Shown one piece after another: positions 23,602 through 33,089 of a stretch of DNA of 64,000 nucleotides. Position 1 is the first letter of the stretch. Each line of letters begins with the position of its first letter. Both the position numbers and the translations under genes were made by a program. The notes beneath the pieces were generated by a model. It was not told the origin of the DNA and did not search any database. It worked only from the letters and a program-made list of their open reading frames with translations. The DNA is taken from positions 1 to 64,000 of the forward strand of contig DAIDHD010000006.1 of assembly GCA_027459765.1 (NCBI GenBank), in the 5' to 3' direction. The stretch is from Gammaproteobacteria bacterium. GTDB taxonomy: Bacteria; Pseudomonadota; Gammaproteobacteria; Steroidobacterales; Steroidobacteraceae.

Positions 23602-23809
23602 AGCGATTATGGCGATCGTAAAGATTGCGAACTCGGGCACAGTTCGGCGTATTCGCATGCCAGGGTCGGGCATTGAACCTGGCACGGCCTTAATCAGACT
23701 AAACGCGCGTGCAGGACCGACATCACAGCCCGGACGGACGCCGTTGAATGCCACGCACAACGGGGCTAGCATGGCGGTTATATCTTTAAGAGCGATTATG
23801 TCGATTGTC
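23602..23809. promoter_or_regulatory. Divergent intergenic region with paired direct motif AGCGATTATGGCGATCGTA (23602-23620) / AGCGATTATGTCGATTGTC (23791-23809)
   Basis: Motif copies lie about 50 bp upstream of the sigma54 activator and about 75 bp upstream of the 23884 histidine kinase; region has lower GC than its flanks; inverted repeat TGCCAGG/CCTGGCA at 23658-23684. Confidence 0.45.
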
Positions 23810-23883
23810 GCGACGACGCGGATCAATCAAGGCCGCTGGCGCGTGCGTGCACGCGTGGTGAGGCCGTTGAGCGGAGAGTTGGC

Positions 23884-25434
23884 GTGAGCGTCGACCAGGA
23901 ACGGCTGCGCATGCTCGGCGCCGCCGTGGAGCGCCTGAACGACATGCTGATCATCACCGAGGCCGATCCGATCGATCCGCCCGGACCGCGCATCGTCTAC
24001 GTCAATGAGGCCTTCGAACGCGCCACGGGCTATCGGCGCGAGGAAATCATCGGCCGCTCCCCACGGGTCCTGCAGGGACCGGAAACCGACCGCAGTGAAC
24101 TCGCGCGCATCCGCGATCACCTCGCCGCCGGCCGATCCATCTCCACCAGGCTCGTCAATTACTCGAAATCCGGCCGGCGCTATCCGGTGGAGTTGACCAT
24201 CTCGCCGGTACTGGGTGCCGATGGGCGCGTCACCCACTTCGTGGCGGTGGAACGAGATCTGACCGAACGCCTCGCGATGGAAGCACGCCAACGCCAGGTA
24301 CAGCACCTCGAAGCCGTCGCTCAGCTCACCGGCGGCGTCGCGCACGACTTCAACAACCTGCTCACGGTCATCCTCGGCAACGCCGACCTGCTCGCCGAGG
24401 CGCTGGATACCGACGGCACGCACCGCGGCCTCGCCAACGCCATCGTCGAGGCCGCGCAGCGCGGCTCGGAGCTCACCCATCGACTGCTCGCCTTCGCCGG
24501 CCGGCAGGCGCTCGAGCCGCGTGCCGTGGACGTGGACCGGCTGCTGACGGGGATGACCGACGTGCTCGGTCGCACACTGGGATCGGACATCGAATTGCGG
24601 CTGGATACGGCCGACGACACCTGGCACGCACACGTCGATCCCGCACAGCTCGAGGCCGCGATCCTCGACATGATCGTGAATGCTCGCGAGGCCATGCCGG
24701 CGGGTGGACGCCTGACGATCACGACCCGTAACGTGCGCCTCGACGACGCCGACGCCGCCCGCGGTCCGCCGGCACGGGCCGGCGAATACGTCGAACTACG
24801 CATTGCCGACACGGGCGCGGGAATCACGGCCGAGCATCGGCCGCGCATCTTTCAGCCCTTCTTCACCACCAAGGCGCGCGGGAGCGGTACCGGTCTCGGT
24901 CTCGCCACCGTGTACGGCTTCGTGCGCCAATCCGGCGGCCACGTGGAGGTACGCTCGGAGGCCGGCCGCGGCACCGCATTCTCGCTGTTCCTGCCCCGCA
25001 GCGCCGCGCCGGCCGATGCGCCGCGCGCCGCGCAGGCGCCGGCCACACCGCGCGGAGGATGCGAGCGCGTGCTGCTGGTGGAGGACGATCTGGCGCTGCG
25101 CGAGTACGCCCGCTACGAACTCGAATTCCTGGGCTACCGGGTGCGCGCCGCGGGCAATGCGCACGAGGCGTTGCACGTGCTGCGCGGCGAAGAGCCGTTC
25201 GACCTGTTGTTCACCGACGTGATCATGCCCGGCGGCCTGAACGGCGCCGAGCTCGCGCACGAGGCGCGCGCCCTGCGCCCGTCCTTGCGCGTGTTGTTCA
25301 CCTCGGGCTACTCCCACGATGCCTTGATCGACGAGGGCCGACTGCAGGCCGGGGTACGGCTGCTGCGCAAGCCGTACCGGCGCGCCGACCTCGCCGCCAA
25401 GCTGCGCGACGCGCTGGAGGCGCCGGCCGCATGA
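23884..25434 (+). CDS. PAS hybrid histidine kinase with C-terminal receiver
   Basis: PAS ITEADPIDPPGPRIVYVNEAFERATGYRREEIIGRSPRVLQGPETD; GGVAHDFNNLLTVILGNADLL H-box; GSGTGLGLATVYGFVRQSGG; receiver VLLVEDDLALREYARYELEFLGY. Confidence 0.93.
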   Translation: MSVDQERLRMLGAAVERLNDMLIITEADPIDPPGPRIVYVNEAFERATGYRREEIIGRSPRVLQGPETDRSELARIRDHLAAGRSISTRLVNYSKSGRRYPVELTISPVLGADGRVTHFVAVERDLTERLAMEARQRQVQHLEAVAQLTGGVAHDFNNLLTVILGNADLLAEALDTDGTHRGLANAIVEAAQRGSELTHRLLAFAGRQALEPRAVDVDRLLTGMTDVLGRTLGSDIELRLDTADDTWHAHVDPAQLEAAILDMIVNAREAMPAGGRLTITTRNVRLDDADAARGPPARAGEYVELRIADTGAGITAEHRPRIFQPFFTTKARGSGTGLGLATVYGFVRQSGGHVEVRSEAGRGTAFSLFLPRSAAPADAPRAAQAPATPRGGCERVLLVEDDLALREYARYELEFLGYRVRAAGNAHEALHVLRGEEPFDLLFTDVIMPGGLNGAELAHEARALRPSLRVLFTSGYSHDALIDEGRLQAGVRLLRKPYRRADLAAKLRDALEAPAA

Positions 25435-26765
25435 ACACGCCGCCGCCGCTCGGCGCCCCGGTGGAGGAACAGCTGCGCCGCCTGAACCGGGTGCACACGG
25501 CGCTGACGCTCATCAACCAGACCATCGTGCGCACGCCGACGCGCGAGGAACTCCTGCACCGAATCTGCCGCATCTTCGTCGAGCAGGCCGGATTTCGCAT
25601 GGCCTGGATCGGCTGGCACGATCCGGCCAGCCAGCGCATCCTGCCGGTCGCCTCCCGTGGCGACCGCGACGGCTACCTCGACAGCATCCAGATCTACGGC
25701 GATGACCGACCCGAGGGGCGCGGCCCGACCGGCATCGCCTTCCGCCTCGGCCGGCCGTACATCTGCAACGACATCGTCGGCGATCCGGCGCTGGGGCCCT
25801 GGCGTCCGCAAATCGACCGTCGCGGCTTTCGCTCCTCGGCCGCCTTCCCGATCCGCGTGCGCGATGAGGTGCGCGGCGTGCTGACCGTCTACGCCCCGGA
25901 ACCCGAATTCTTCCAGGACAAGGAGATGGCACTTCTCGAACAGGTGTCGGCGGACACCACCTTCGCGCTCGAGAACATGCTGCTCGCCGCCGAGCACCGC
26001 GCGGCCGTGGAGGAGATTCGGCAAATGAACGCCGAACTCGAGCGGCGCGTCGGCGAGCGCACGGCGCAGTTGGAGGCCGCCAACCGCGAGCTGGAGGCCT
26101 TCAGCTATTCGGTGTCGCACGACCTGCGCGCGCCGCTGCGCGCGATCAACGGTTTCGCCGGCATCCTCGTCGAGGACTTCGCCACCGAGCTGCCGCCGGA
26201 GGCGCGCGCCTACCTCGACCGCATACGCCAGGGCGGGCAGCGCATGGGTGAGTTGATCGACGACCTGCTCGCCTTCTCGCGGGTCACCAAGCAGGTCATG
26301 CGCCACGAGCAAGTGGACATGACCGCGCTCGTGCAACAAGTCATCGACGTGCTCAAGTACCAGGACGAGGGGCACTGTATCGAGGTGCACGTCGATCCCC
26401 TCCCGCCCGCCGACGGCGACCCGGCCCTGATCAAACAGGTGTGGCAGAACCTGCTGTCGAACGCCTTCAAGTACACCCGCCATCGCGATCCGGCGGTGAT
26501 CGACGTCCGGTCGCAGGGCGGCGACGACGGCGAAACCGTGTACCTCGTGCGCGACAACGGCGTGGGTTTCGACATGCATTATGCTCACAAGCTGTTCGGG
26601 GTCTTCCAGCGGCTGCACCGCGACGAGGAGTTCGAGGGCACCGGGGTGGGGCTCGCGATCGTGCAGCGGATCATCACGCGCCACGGCGGGCGCATCTGGG
26701 TCGATGCAGCGCCGGGTCGCGGCGCGACCTTTTTCTTCACCTTGGGTCGGGGCACACGAGCGTGA
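25431..26765 (+). CDS. GAF-domain sensor histidine kinase
   Basis: Coiled coil then AFSYSVSHDLRAPLRAINGFAGILVEDF H-box; NLLSNAFKYTRHRDPA; FEGTGVGLAIVQRIITRHGG; ATGA overlap with upstream gene. Confidence 0.92.
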   Translation: MNTPPPLGAPVEEQLRRLNRVHTALTLINQTIVRTPTREELLHRICRIFVEQAGFRMAWIGWHDPASQRILPVASRGDRDGYLDSIQIYGDDRPEGRGPTGIAFRLGRPYICNDIVGDPALGPWRPQIDRRGFRSSAAFPIRVRDEVRGVLTVYAPEPEFFQDKEMALLEQVSADTTFALENMLLAAEHRAAVEEIRQMNAELERRVGERTAQLEAANRELEAFSYSVSHDLRAPLRAINGFAGILVEDFATELPPEARAYLDRIRQGGQRMGELIDDLLAFSRVTKQVMRHEQVDMTALVQQVIDVLKYQDEGHCIEVHVDPLPPADGDPALIKQVWQNLLSNAFKYTRHRDPAVIDVRSQGGDDGETVYLVRDNGVGFDMHYAHKLFGVFQRLHRDEEFEGTGVGLAIVQRIITRHGGRIWVDAAPGRGATFFFTLGRGTRA

Positions 26766-27199
26766 GCGAGGCAATCGAGATTCTGGTGGTCGAGGACAAC
26801 GCCGACGACCTCGACATGACGATCCGAGCGCTGCGCAAGGCGCACATCGCCAACCACGTCCAGGTGGCGCGCGACGGCGTCGAGGCGCTCGACTTCCTCT
26901 TCTGCACCGGCGCGCATGCGGACCGGCGCATCGAGGACGCGCCGCGGGTGGTGCTACTCGATCTGAAGCTTCCGCGCGTCGACGGCTTCGAGGTGCTGCA
27001 GCGGGTCAAGGGCGACGCGCGCACCCGGCACATTCCGGTGGTCGTGCTCACCTCCTCCACCGAGCAGCGCGACGTGGTCGAGACCTACGGCCTCGGGGTG
27101 AACAGCTACATCGTCAAACCGGTGGATTTCGAACAGTTCGGCCGCGCGGTCGGCGAGCTCGGCATGTACTGGCTGCTCTACAACCGGCCGCCCACCTGA
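26762..27199 (+). CDS. Response regulator, single receiver domain (Rcp1-like)
   Basis: IEILVVEDNADDLDMTIRALRKAHIANHVQVARDGVEALDFLF...VVLLDLKLPRVDGFEVLQRVKGDARTRHIPVVVLTSST; GTG start overlaps upstream TGA. Confidence 0.92.
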   Translation: MSEAIEILVVEDNADDLDMTIRALRKAHIANHVQVARDGVEALDFLFCTGAHADRRIEDAPRVVLLDLKLPRVDGFEVLQRVKGDARTRHIPVVVLTSSTEQRDVVETYGLGVNSYIVKPVDFEQFGRAVGELGMYWLLYNRPPT

Positions 27200-27212
27200 A
27201 GCGAGCGACGTC

Positions 27213-27779
27213 ATGCCAACCTTGCGCGTGCTGATCGTCGAGGACAACGCCGCCGATGCGGAGCTCATCCTCCGCCAGCTCGCGCGCGCGGGCTACGAGG
27301 TCGAGTCCACGCGCGTCGATGAGCGTGCGACCTTCCTCGAGGCCCTGGCACGCCAGCCCGACATCATTCTCTCGGATTACTCCATGCCGCAGTTCAGCGG
27401 CCTCGAGGCACTCAGGCTGCTGCGCGAGAGCGGCCTGCAGATCCCGCTGATCCTCATTTCCGGAACCGTCGGCGAGGAGGTCGCGGTGGAGGCCATGCGT
27501 GTCGGCGCCACCGATTACCTTCTCAAGGACCGCATCGCCCGGCTGCCCAGCGCGGTGGAACGCGCTCTGCGGGAGAAGGCGTGGCGGGCCGAGCGCCAGC
27601 GCGTCGAGCAGACCCTGCAGAGCAAGCTTCGCGAACTGCAACGCTGGCAGGCCGTCACCCTGGACCGCGAGGACCGGGTGCGCGCGCTCAAGCGCGAAGT
27701 CAATGAACTCCTCGAGGCCGCCGGCAAGCCACCGCGCTACCCGAGCGCCGAGGGCGGATCCGTGCCGCAGACTCCATGA
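27213..27779 (+). CDS. Response regulator with C-terminal coiled coil (KREVNELLEAAGKPPRYPS tail)
   Basis: LRVLIVEDNAADAELILRQLARAGYEVESTRVD; PDIILSDYSMPQFSG; RELQRWQAVTLDREDRVRALKREVNELLEAAGKPPRYPS. Confidence 0.9.
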   Translation: MPTLRVLIVEDNAADAELILRQLARAGYEVESTRVDERATFLEALARQPDIILSDYSMPQFSGLEALRLLRESGLQIPLILISGTVGEEVAVEAMRVGATDYLLKDRIARLPSAVERALREKAWRAERQRVEQTLQSKLRELQRWQAVTLDREDRVRALKREVNELLEAAGKPPRYPSAEGGSVPQTP

Positions 27780-30700
27780 GCGAAAACGACTCCCTTCTGG
27801 AATCCGAGCGCCTCGCCACGCTGCGTCAGTACGGCGTACTCGACACGCCGCCGGAAAAGGACTTCGACGATCTGGTGGCGCTGATCGCCCACATCTGCGA
27901 CACGCCCATCGCGCTCATCTCGCTGGTCGACCGCGATCGACTCTGGTTCAAGGCGAAGTTCGGCATCACCGCCACCGAAACGCCGCGCCGGCAGACCTTC
28001 TGCGACCACGCCATCGCCGCACAGGATCTGTTCGTGGTGCCGGATACCGCGTGTGACGGGCGCTACGTGTCCTATCCCGTGGTGTCGGGTCCGCAAAAGA
28101 TCCGCTTCTACGCCGGCGCCCAACTGATCTCGCCCGAGGGGCACGCGCTCGGCAATCTGTGCGTGCTCGACGTACGGCCGCGACGACTGAGCGAGCAGCA
28201 GAGCCAGGCGCTCGCGGTGCTGGGCAGGCACGTCATGACCCAGCTCGAATTACGGCGCAAGACTCTGGAGGCCGCCCGCGTCAACCAGGCGCTGCTCGGC
28301 ATCCTCGAGGACACTCGCGCGGCCGAGGCTGCGCTGCGGGCGAGCGAGGAGCTCACGCACGACGTGCTCGACTCGATGCAGTCGCACATCGCGGTCCTGA
28401 GCGCGGATGGACGCATCGTCGCCGTCAACGAGGCCTGGCGCCGGTTCGCGCAAGACAATCCGGATGCGCGGCGCGAATTGCTGCCGCGCGCCGAGGTTGG
28501 CGCCAATTACCTGCAGCGCGCACTGGACGTGCGTCCGGGACTGGAGCACCAGGCGAGTATCGCGCGCGATGGCCTGCACGAGGTGCTCGACCGACGACGC
28601 AAGCGTTTTACCTTCGAATACGCCATGCAATCGCAGGGCACCACGCGCTGGTTCATCCTCAGCGCCGCACCCTTGCGTTCCGGACAGGGCGCCGTGATCT
28701 CGCAACTGGAGATCACCGAGCGAAAGCAGGCCGAGGAACAGACCCGCCTCAGCAACGAGCGCCTGCAGTTGGTCGCGCGCGCCACCAACGATGCCCTGTG
28801 GGACTGGGACGTCCGCTTCGACCTCGCCTGGGGCAACGCCACGTTCTGCGAAATGCTCGGCCATCCGCCGAGCGTGATCTCCGCCGCCGAGCAGACCTGG
28901 ATCGAACGGGTGCACCCCGACGACCGCGAGCGGGTCGGAGACAGCATGCGCGCGGCCATGGCGGGCGATGCGGAATATTGGAGCGACGAGTATCGCATCG
29001 TCACCCGCAAGGGCGAGGTTCTGGACGTCCTCGACCGCGCCATCATCGTGCGCAACGGAGCGGGCGCACCGGTGCGCGTGATCGGCGCGATGATGGACAT
29101 CACGGCGCGCAAGCAGGCCGAAATCCGCATCAATCACCTGAACCGCGTCTACACGGTGCTGAGCGAGATCAATCAGAACATCGTGCGCGAAAAGGACCGG
29201 CAGGCCATGCTCGAGGCGAGCTGCCGGATCTCCGTCGACAAGGGCGGCTTCGGCCTCGCCTGGATCGGGATGCGCGAGTCGTCGCCCGGCCAGCCGATCA
29301 GGATTGCCGCCTTCGCCACCAACGGACCGATGACCCGTCAGGCGCTGGATGCGATCGCCAATGCGCCGCCCGGGCAACGCTGCGCCTTCACGAACCTGGC
29401 GCTCGCGGAGGGCCGGCACGGCATCTGTTACGACATCGCCACGGATCCCTTGAGCGCGGGCTGGCGCGAGCACGCGCTCGAGCTCGGCTACCGCTCCATG
29501 GCGTCCTTTCCGCTGCGCGAGGGCGACACCGTGGTGGGCGTGTTCAATCTCTACGCCACCGAGACCGACTTCTTCGACGACGAGGAGGTTCGCCTGCTCG
29601 ACGAACTCGCCACCGACATCTCCTTCGCGCTCACCGTCGACGCCAAGGAACGGCAGCGTAGACGCATGGAACTCGACCTGCGCACGAGCGAGGAGCGTTT
29701 TCGCGAGGTAGTGGAGAACATCCACGAGGTTTTTTGGGTCTTCAATCCGGCTGGCGGCGAGCTCCTGTATGTCAGCCCCGCATTTGCGACGGTCTGGGGC
29801 ATCCCACTCGAAACGCTGCGTGCCAACCCGAAGGCCTGGCTGCAGGCCGTGCATCCGGACGACCAACCGCGCATCCGCAGCGCGCTTGCCGTGAAGCAGA
29901 CGCGCGGCGATTACGACGAGGTGTACCGCATCCGCCGGCCCGACGGCACCGAGCGCTGGATCCGCGACCGCGCCTTTCCGGTACGCGACGCCGCCGGCGT
30001 CGTGCAACGGGTGGTCGGCACGGCCGAGGACATCACCGCGCAGCGCCAACTCGAACAGGAGCTGCGCCAGTCGCAGAAAATGGAGGCCATCGGCCTGCTC
30101 GCCGGCGGCGTCGCGCACGACTTCAACAACATCCTCGCCGCCATCATGATGCAGGCCGAGATCGCCGGCGCCATCGAAGCGGTGCCGCAGGAGGCGGGCG
30201 CCCTGCTCGAGGAGATCAAGACGGCTGCCTCCCGCGCCGCGAGCCTGACGCGCCAGCTTCTCGCCTTCGGACGGCGCCAGGTCATGCAGCCGCGCAACAT
30301 CGACCTCAACGAGGTGGTGGACAACCTCTCGAGCATGCTGCAGCGACTGCTCGGCGAGGGCGTGCGCCTCAAGATCGATCTCGACCCGGCGCCGCTCATC
30401 ACCTTCGCGGACGCCGGCATGCTCGGCCAACTGCTGATGAACCTCGTCATCAATTCCCGCGACGCCATGCCGTCGGGCGGCGAACTCCACATCCAGACGA
30501 GCTCGCGGCAGCTGGGACGCACCGAGTCGCGGCTGATTCCCGACACCGTGCCCGGGGAGTACGTATCGCTGCGGGTGACGGACACGGGCGTCGGAATACC
30601 ACCGGACATTCAGTCGCGCATCTTCGAGCCGTTCTTCAGCACCAAAGAGCCGGGCAAGGGCACCGGACTCGGTCTCGCCACGGTGTTCGGTATCGTCAAG

Positions 30701-31207
30701 CAGCACGGCGGCGCCATCCGCGTGCAGAGCGAGGTGGGGCGCGGCACGACCTTCGAGGTCCTGCTGCGCACGGCCGAGCCAGCGGACGACGCGGCGAATG
30801 CGGAGCCCGCCTCCAAGGCTGGCGAGGCGCGCCGCGGCACCGAGACCGTGCTCGTGGTGGAGGACGAGCAGAGCGTGCGATTGCTCACCCGCATGGTGCT
30901 CGAGCGCCAGGGCTACCGGGTGCTGGAGGCCGCCAACGGACGCGAGGCGCTCGAGGTCTGGCAACGGCACGTCGGGCGCATCGACCTGCTGTTCACCGAC
31001 ATCGTCATGCCCGAGGGCATGAGCGGCCGAGATCTCGCCGATCGTCTGCGCGAGCGTCGCCCGGACCTCAAGGTGATCTTCACCAGCGGCTACAGCGCCG
31101 ACATCGCGGGTCGCGAGTTCTCGCTCGAGCCGGGACAGAATTTCCTGCAGAAACCGACCCGGCCCCAGGCCATCGTCGAGGCGGTGCGGCGTTGCCTGGA
31201 CGGTTGA
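27776..31207 (+). CDS. Large hybrid histidine kinase (GAF-PAS-PAS-GAF-PAS-HisKA-HATPase-REC)
   Basis: N-terminal GAF LRQYGVLDTPPEKDFDDLVALIAHICDTPIALISLVDRDRLWFKAKFG; GGVAHDFNNILAAIMMQAEIAGAI; GKGTGLGLATVFGIVKQHGG; receiver VLVVEDEQSVRLLTRMVLERQGY. Confidence 0.93.
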   Translation: MSENDSLLESERLATLRQYGVLDTPPEKDFDDLVALIAHICDTPIALISLVDRDRLWFKAKFGITATETPRRQTFCDHAIAAQDLFVVPDTACDGRYVSYPVVSGPQKIRFYAGAQLISPEGHALGNLCVLDVRPRRLSEQQSQALAVLGRHVMTQLELRRKTLEAARVNQALLGILEDTRAAEAALRASEELTHDVLDSMQSHIAVLSADGRIVAVNEAWRRFAQDNPDARRELLPRAEVGANYLQRALDVRPGLEHQASIARDGLHEVLDRRRKRFTFEYAMQSQGTTRWFILSAAPLRSGQGAVISQLEITERKQAEEQTRLSNERLQLVARATNDALWDWDVRFDLAWGNATFCEMLGHPPSVISAAEQTWIERVHPDDRERVGDSMRAAMAGDAEYWSDEYRIVTRKGEVLDVLDRAIIVRNGAGAPVRVIGAMMDITARKQAEIRINHLNRVYTVLSEINQNIVREKDRQAMLEASCRISVDKGGFGLAWIGMRESSPGQPIRIAAFATNGPMTRQALDAIANAPPGQRCAFTNLALAEGRHGICYDIATDPLSAGWREHALELGYRSMASFPLREGDTVVGVFNLYATETDFFDDEEVRLLDELATDISFALTVDAKERQRRRMELDLRTSEERFREVVENIHEVFWVFNPAGGELLYVSPAFATVWGIPLETLRANPKAWLQAVHPDDQPRIRSALAVKQTRGDYDEVYRIRRPDGTERWIRDRAFPVRDAAGVVQRVVGTAEDITAQRQLEQELRQSQKMEAIGLLAGGVAHDFNNILAAIMMQAEIAGAIEAVPQEAGALLEEIKTAASRAASLTRQLLAFGRRQVMQPRNIDLNEVVDNLSSMLQRLLGEGVRLKIDLDPAPLITFADAGMLGQLLMNLVINSRDAMPSGGELHIQTSSRQLGRTESRLIPDTVPGEYVSLRVTDTGVGIPPDIQSRIFEPFFSTKEPGKGTGLGLATVFGIVKQHGGAIRVQSEVGRGTTFEVLLRTAEPADDAANAEPASKAGEARRGTETVLVVEDEQSVRLLTRMVLERQGYRVLEAANGREALEVWQRHVGRIDLLFTDIVMPEGMSGRDLADRLRERRPDLKVIFTSGYSADIAGREFSLEPGQNFLQKPTRPQAIVEAVRRCLDG

Positions 31208-31257
31208 AGCGCGGGGCTACCGCGCTTTCGGTAACACGCGCGGCGCGACGGGAAGAT

Positions 31258-31333
<76 letters not shown>

Positions 31334-31416
31334 AAACCTAAAAACTCGCCCCTACTCTATGGGGCACCCTCGGCGTCGAGGGCTCAACCACACTTCCCGC
31401 CACCTCGCCTTCGAGG

Positions 31417-31492
31417 TGGGGTGGACGACGGGATTCGAACCCGCGACGGCCGGAATCACAATCCGGGGCTCTACCAGCTGAGCTACGTCCAC
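31417..31492 (-). tRNA. tRNA-His(GTG)
   Basis: Reverse complement GTGGACGTAGCTCAGCTGGTAGAGCCCCGGATTGTGATTCCGGCCGTCGCGGGTTCGAATCCCGTCGTCCACCCCA. Confidence 0.96.
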
Positions 31493-31517
31493 CATCGTCC
31501 GCAACCGAACGTCTAGG

Positions 31518-31594
31518 TGGCGCGCCCGGCAGGAATCGAACCTGCAACCGCCGGCTTAGAAGGCCGGTGCTCTATCCGGTTGAGCTACGGGCGC
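31518..31594 (-). tRNA. tRNA-Arg(TCT)
   Basis: Reverse complement GCGCCCGTAGCTCAACCGGATAGAGCACCGGCCTTCTAAGCCGGCGGTTGCAGGTTCGATTCCTGCCGGGCGCGCCA. Confidence 0.97.
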
Positions 31595-32138
31595 TTTGGT
31601 CGGGGCAGAGGGATTCGAACCCCCGACCCTCTGCTCCCAAAGCAGATGCGCTACCAGACTGCGCCATGCCCCGTGCCGGCCCGCCGCCATCACGATCGGG
31701 CCGCAATCCTACCAGTTCGGCCGGCGCATGCAACCGCCACATGCGGCCTTGCGGCATCCCGGCCGATCCCCCGTGCCGCCAAAGCGCCAGCACCATCGCC
31801 AAGGCAACGCCCAGCGCGGTCGCGGCCGCGACCAGTACCGCGGCCGCGGCGCAGTCCTTGACCACGCGAATCGCCGGGTGTTCGTCCGGGTGCAGGCGAT
31901 CCGCCAGCGCCTCCACGGCCGTATTGAAGAGCTCGGCGGCGACCACCGCGCCGCACGCGATCAGCACGAGCGCCCACCACACCGGCGCCGGGCGCAGTAT
32001 CGCGAGCCCCGCCAATGCGAGCGCGGCGCACACCGCCTGGGTGCGAAAACTGCGCTCGTTGCGCCAGGCCGTAACCAGGCCCGCGAGCGCGAAGCCGAGC
32101 CGTGCGGCGAAGGGTCGATTCTTGCGCGGGCTCACCAT
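31572..32138 (-). CDS. dgkA: Diacylglycerol kinase (DgkA); reading frame runs on into the downstream tRNA genes
   Basis: AWRNERSFRTQAVCAAL...VVAAELFNTAVEALADRLHPDEHPAIRVVKDCAAAAVLVAA; conserved core ends about 31779 but first in-frame stop (TAG) is at 31572, inside tRNA-Arg. Confidence 0.88.
   Translation of the reverse strand: MVSPRKNRPFAARLGFALAGLVTAWRNERSFRTQAVCAALALAGLAILRPAPVWWALVLIACGAVVAAELFNTAVEALADRLHPDEHPAIRVVKDCAAAAVLVAAATALGVALAMVLALWRHGGSAGMPQGRMWRLHAPAELVGLRPDRDGGGPARGMAQSGSASALGAEGRGFESLCPDQSARSSTG
31597..31673 (-). tRNA. tRNA-Pro(TGG)
   Basis: Reverse complement CGGGGCATGGCGCAGTCTGGTAGCGCATCTGCTTTGGGAGCAGAGGGTCGGGGGTTCGAATCCCTCTGCCCCGACCA. Confidence 0.97.
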
Positions 32139-32149
32139 CGCGCCGTACG

Positions 32150-32998
32150 TCAGTGCAAAGGCACCGTGTAGGCGACCTGCACGCCGCCGCCCGCCGTGGG
32201 CTCGACCGACAGCCCGCTCGATGGCGAGACGCCGTTCTCGCGATTGACCACGAACACCCCGGTGGCGGCGCCCAGAGCGCTGCCGGCAACCACGTCCGAG
32301 AGCCAGTGCGCGTTGTGCCGCAGCCGCAGATAATCCGTTCCCGCCGCCATGCCGTAACCCACGATGCGGCGGATCCAGCGATATTCGTCATTGCCGGACT
32401 CGGCGAACACCGTGCCGATGGCGGTCGCCGCCGAGGCGTGCACCGACGGGAACGACGCGCCGCCCTTCTGCCAGGCGTTCGAGTTGGTGGTCTGGTTGGG
32501 CCGCTCGCGGCCGGCGGCGAACTTGGTCACGAAACCCGTGCCGGCGGCGAGTCCGCCCGCCTCCAGCATCGCCCAGGTCTCGGTGTAGCCGCCCGGATCG
32601 TCGATCACCAACGCGTACAGGAAGGTGCCACCGACGATGGCGAGCGCCGGTTCGGCGTCTTTGCTGCTGTACTTGTCCTTGCCGTCCAGGGTGCAGCAAC
32701 GGCCTTCCGTGAAGTGCCGCCGGACGCGGCCGTCGAACGGATGCGCGGCCTCGACCAGCGCCAGCGAGCCGCCGAACAACACCCAGTCCTGAAGATCCCA
32801 GCGCAGCGGGCTGGTGACGTACTGGCCGATGTCGCGCAACGCGGTACGCGGACCGTAGCCCACCGGTTCGCCGGCGTCCGTCGCCGACGAGTCGGGGCCG
32901 GCCGAATCCGGCCCATCGGCGGCGAGGACCGGGGCAGCAAGCGGTACGGCCAGCAGCGCGGCCAGGGCGAACGGTTTCAGGAATCGATGCGCGAACAC
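32150..32998 (-). CDS. PAP2 superfamily phosphatase, signal peptide-bearing (GTG start proposed; ORF open to 33076)
   Basis: KFAAGRERPN, SFPSVHASAATAIGTVFAE, RLRHNAHWLSDVVAGSALGAATG phosphatase motifs. Confidence 0.88.
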   Translation of the reverse strand: MFAHRFLKPFALAALLAVPLAAPVLAADGPDSAGPDSSATDAGEPVGYGPRTALRDIGQYVTSPLRWDLQDWVLFGGSLALVEAAHPFDGRVRRHFTEGRCCTLDGKDKYSSKDAEPALAIVGGTFLYALVIDDPGGYTETWAMLEAGGLAAGTGFVTKFAAGRERPNQTTNSNAWQKGGASFPSVHASAATAIGTVFAESGNDEYRWIRRIVGYGMAAGTDYLRLRHNAHWLSDVVAGSALGAATGVFVVNRENGVSPSSGLSVEPTAGGGVQVAYTVPLH

Positions 32999-33089
32999 GG
33001 GCGGCCTCCTCGCGAAGTCGCCGCACTCTACCGGTTGGGACCGCCGATTGCCACGTGCCCGGCGCCCTGTCCCCACCGCCGGGCGGCCG

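Noticed and set aside
23554-23826. N-terminal extension of the sigma54 activator ORF to 23826
   Set aside because: The FleQ-like domain begins naturally at [16 protein letters not shown] (23553); the upstream region has lower GC and motif repeats, fitting a regulatory region
28250-30970. 906-aa minus-strand ORF opposite the giant hybrid kinase
   Set aside because: Shadow ORF of a well-supported histidine kinase
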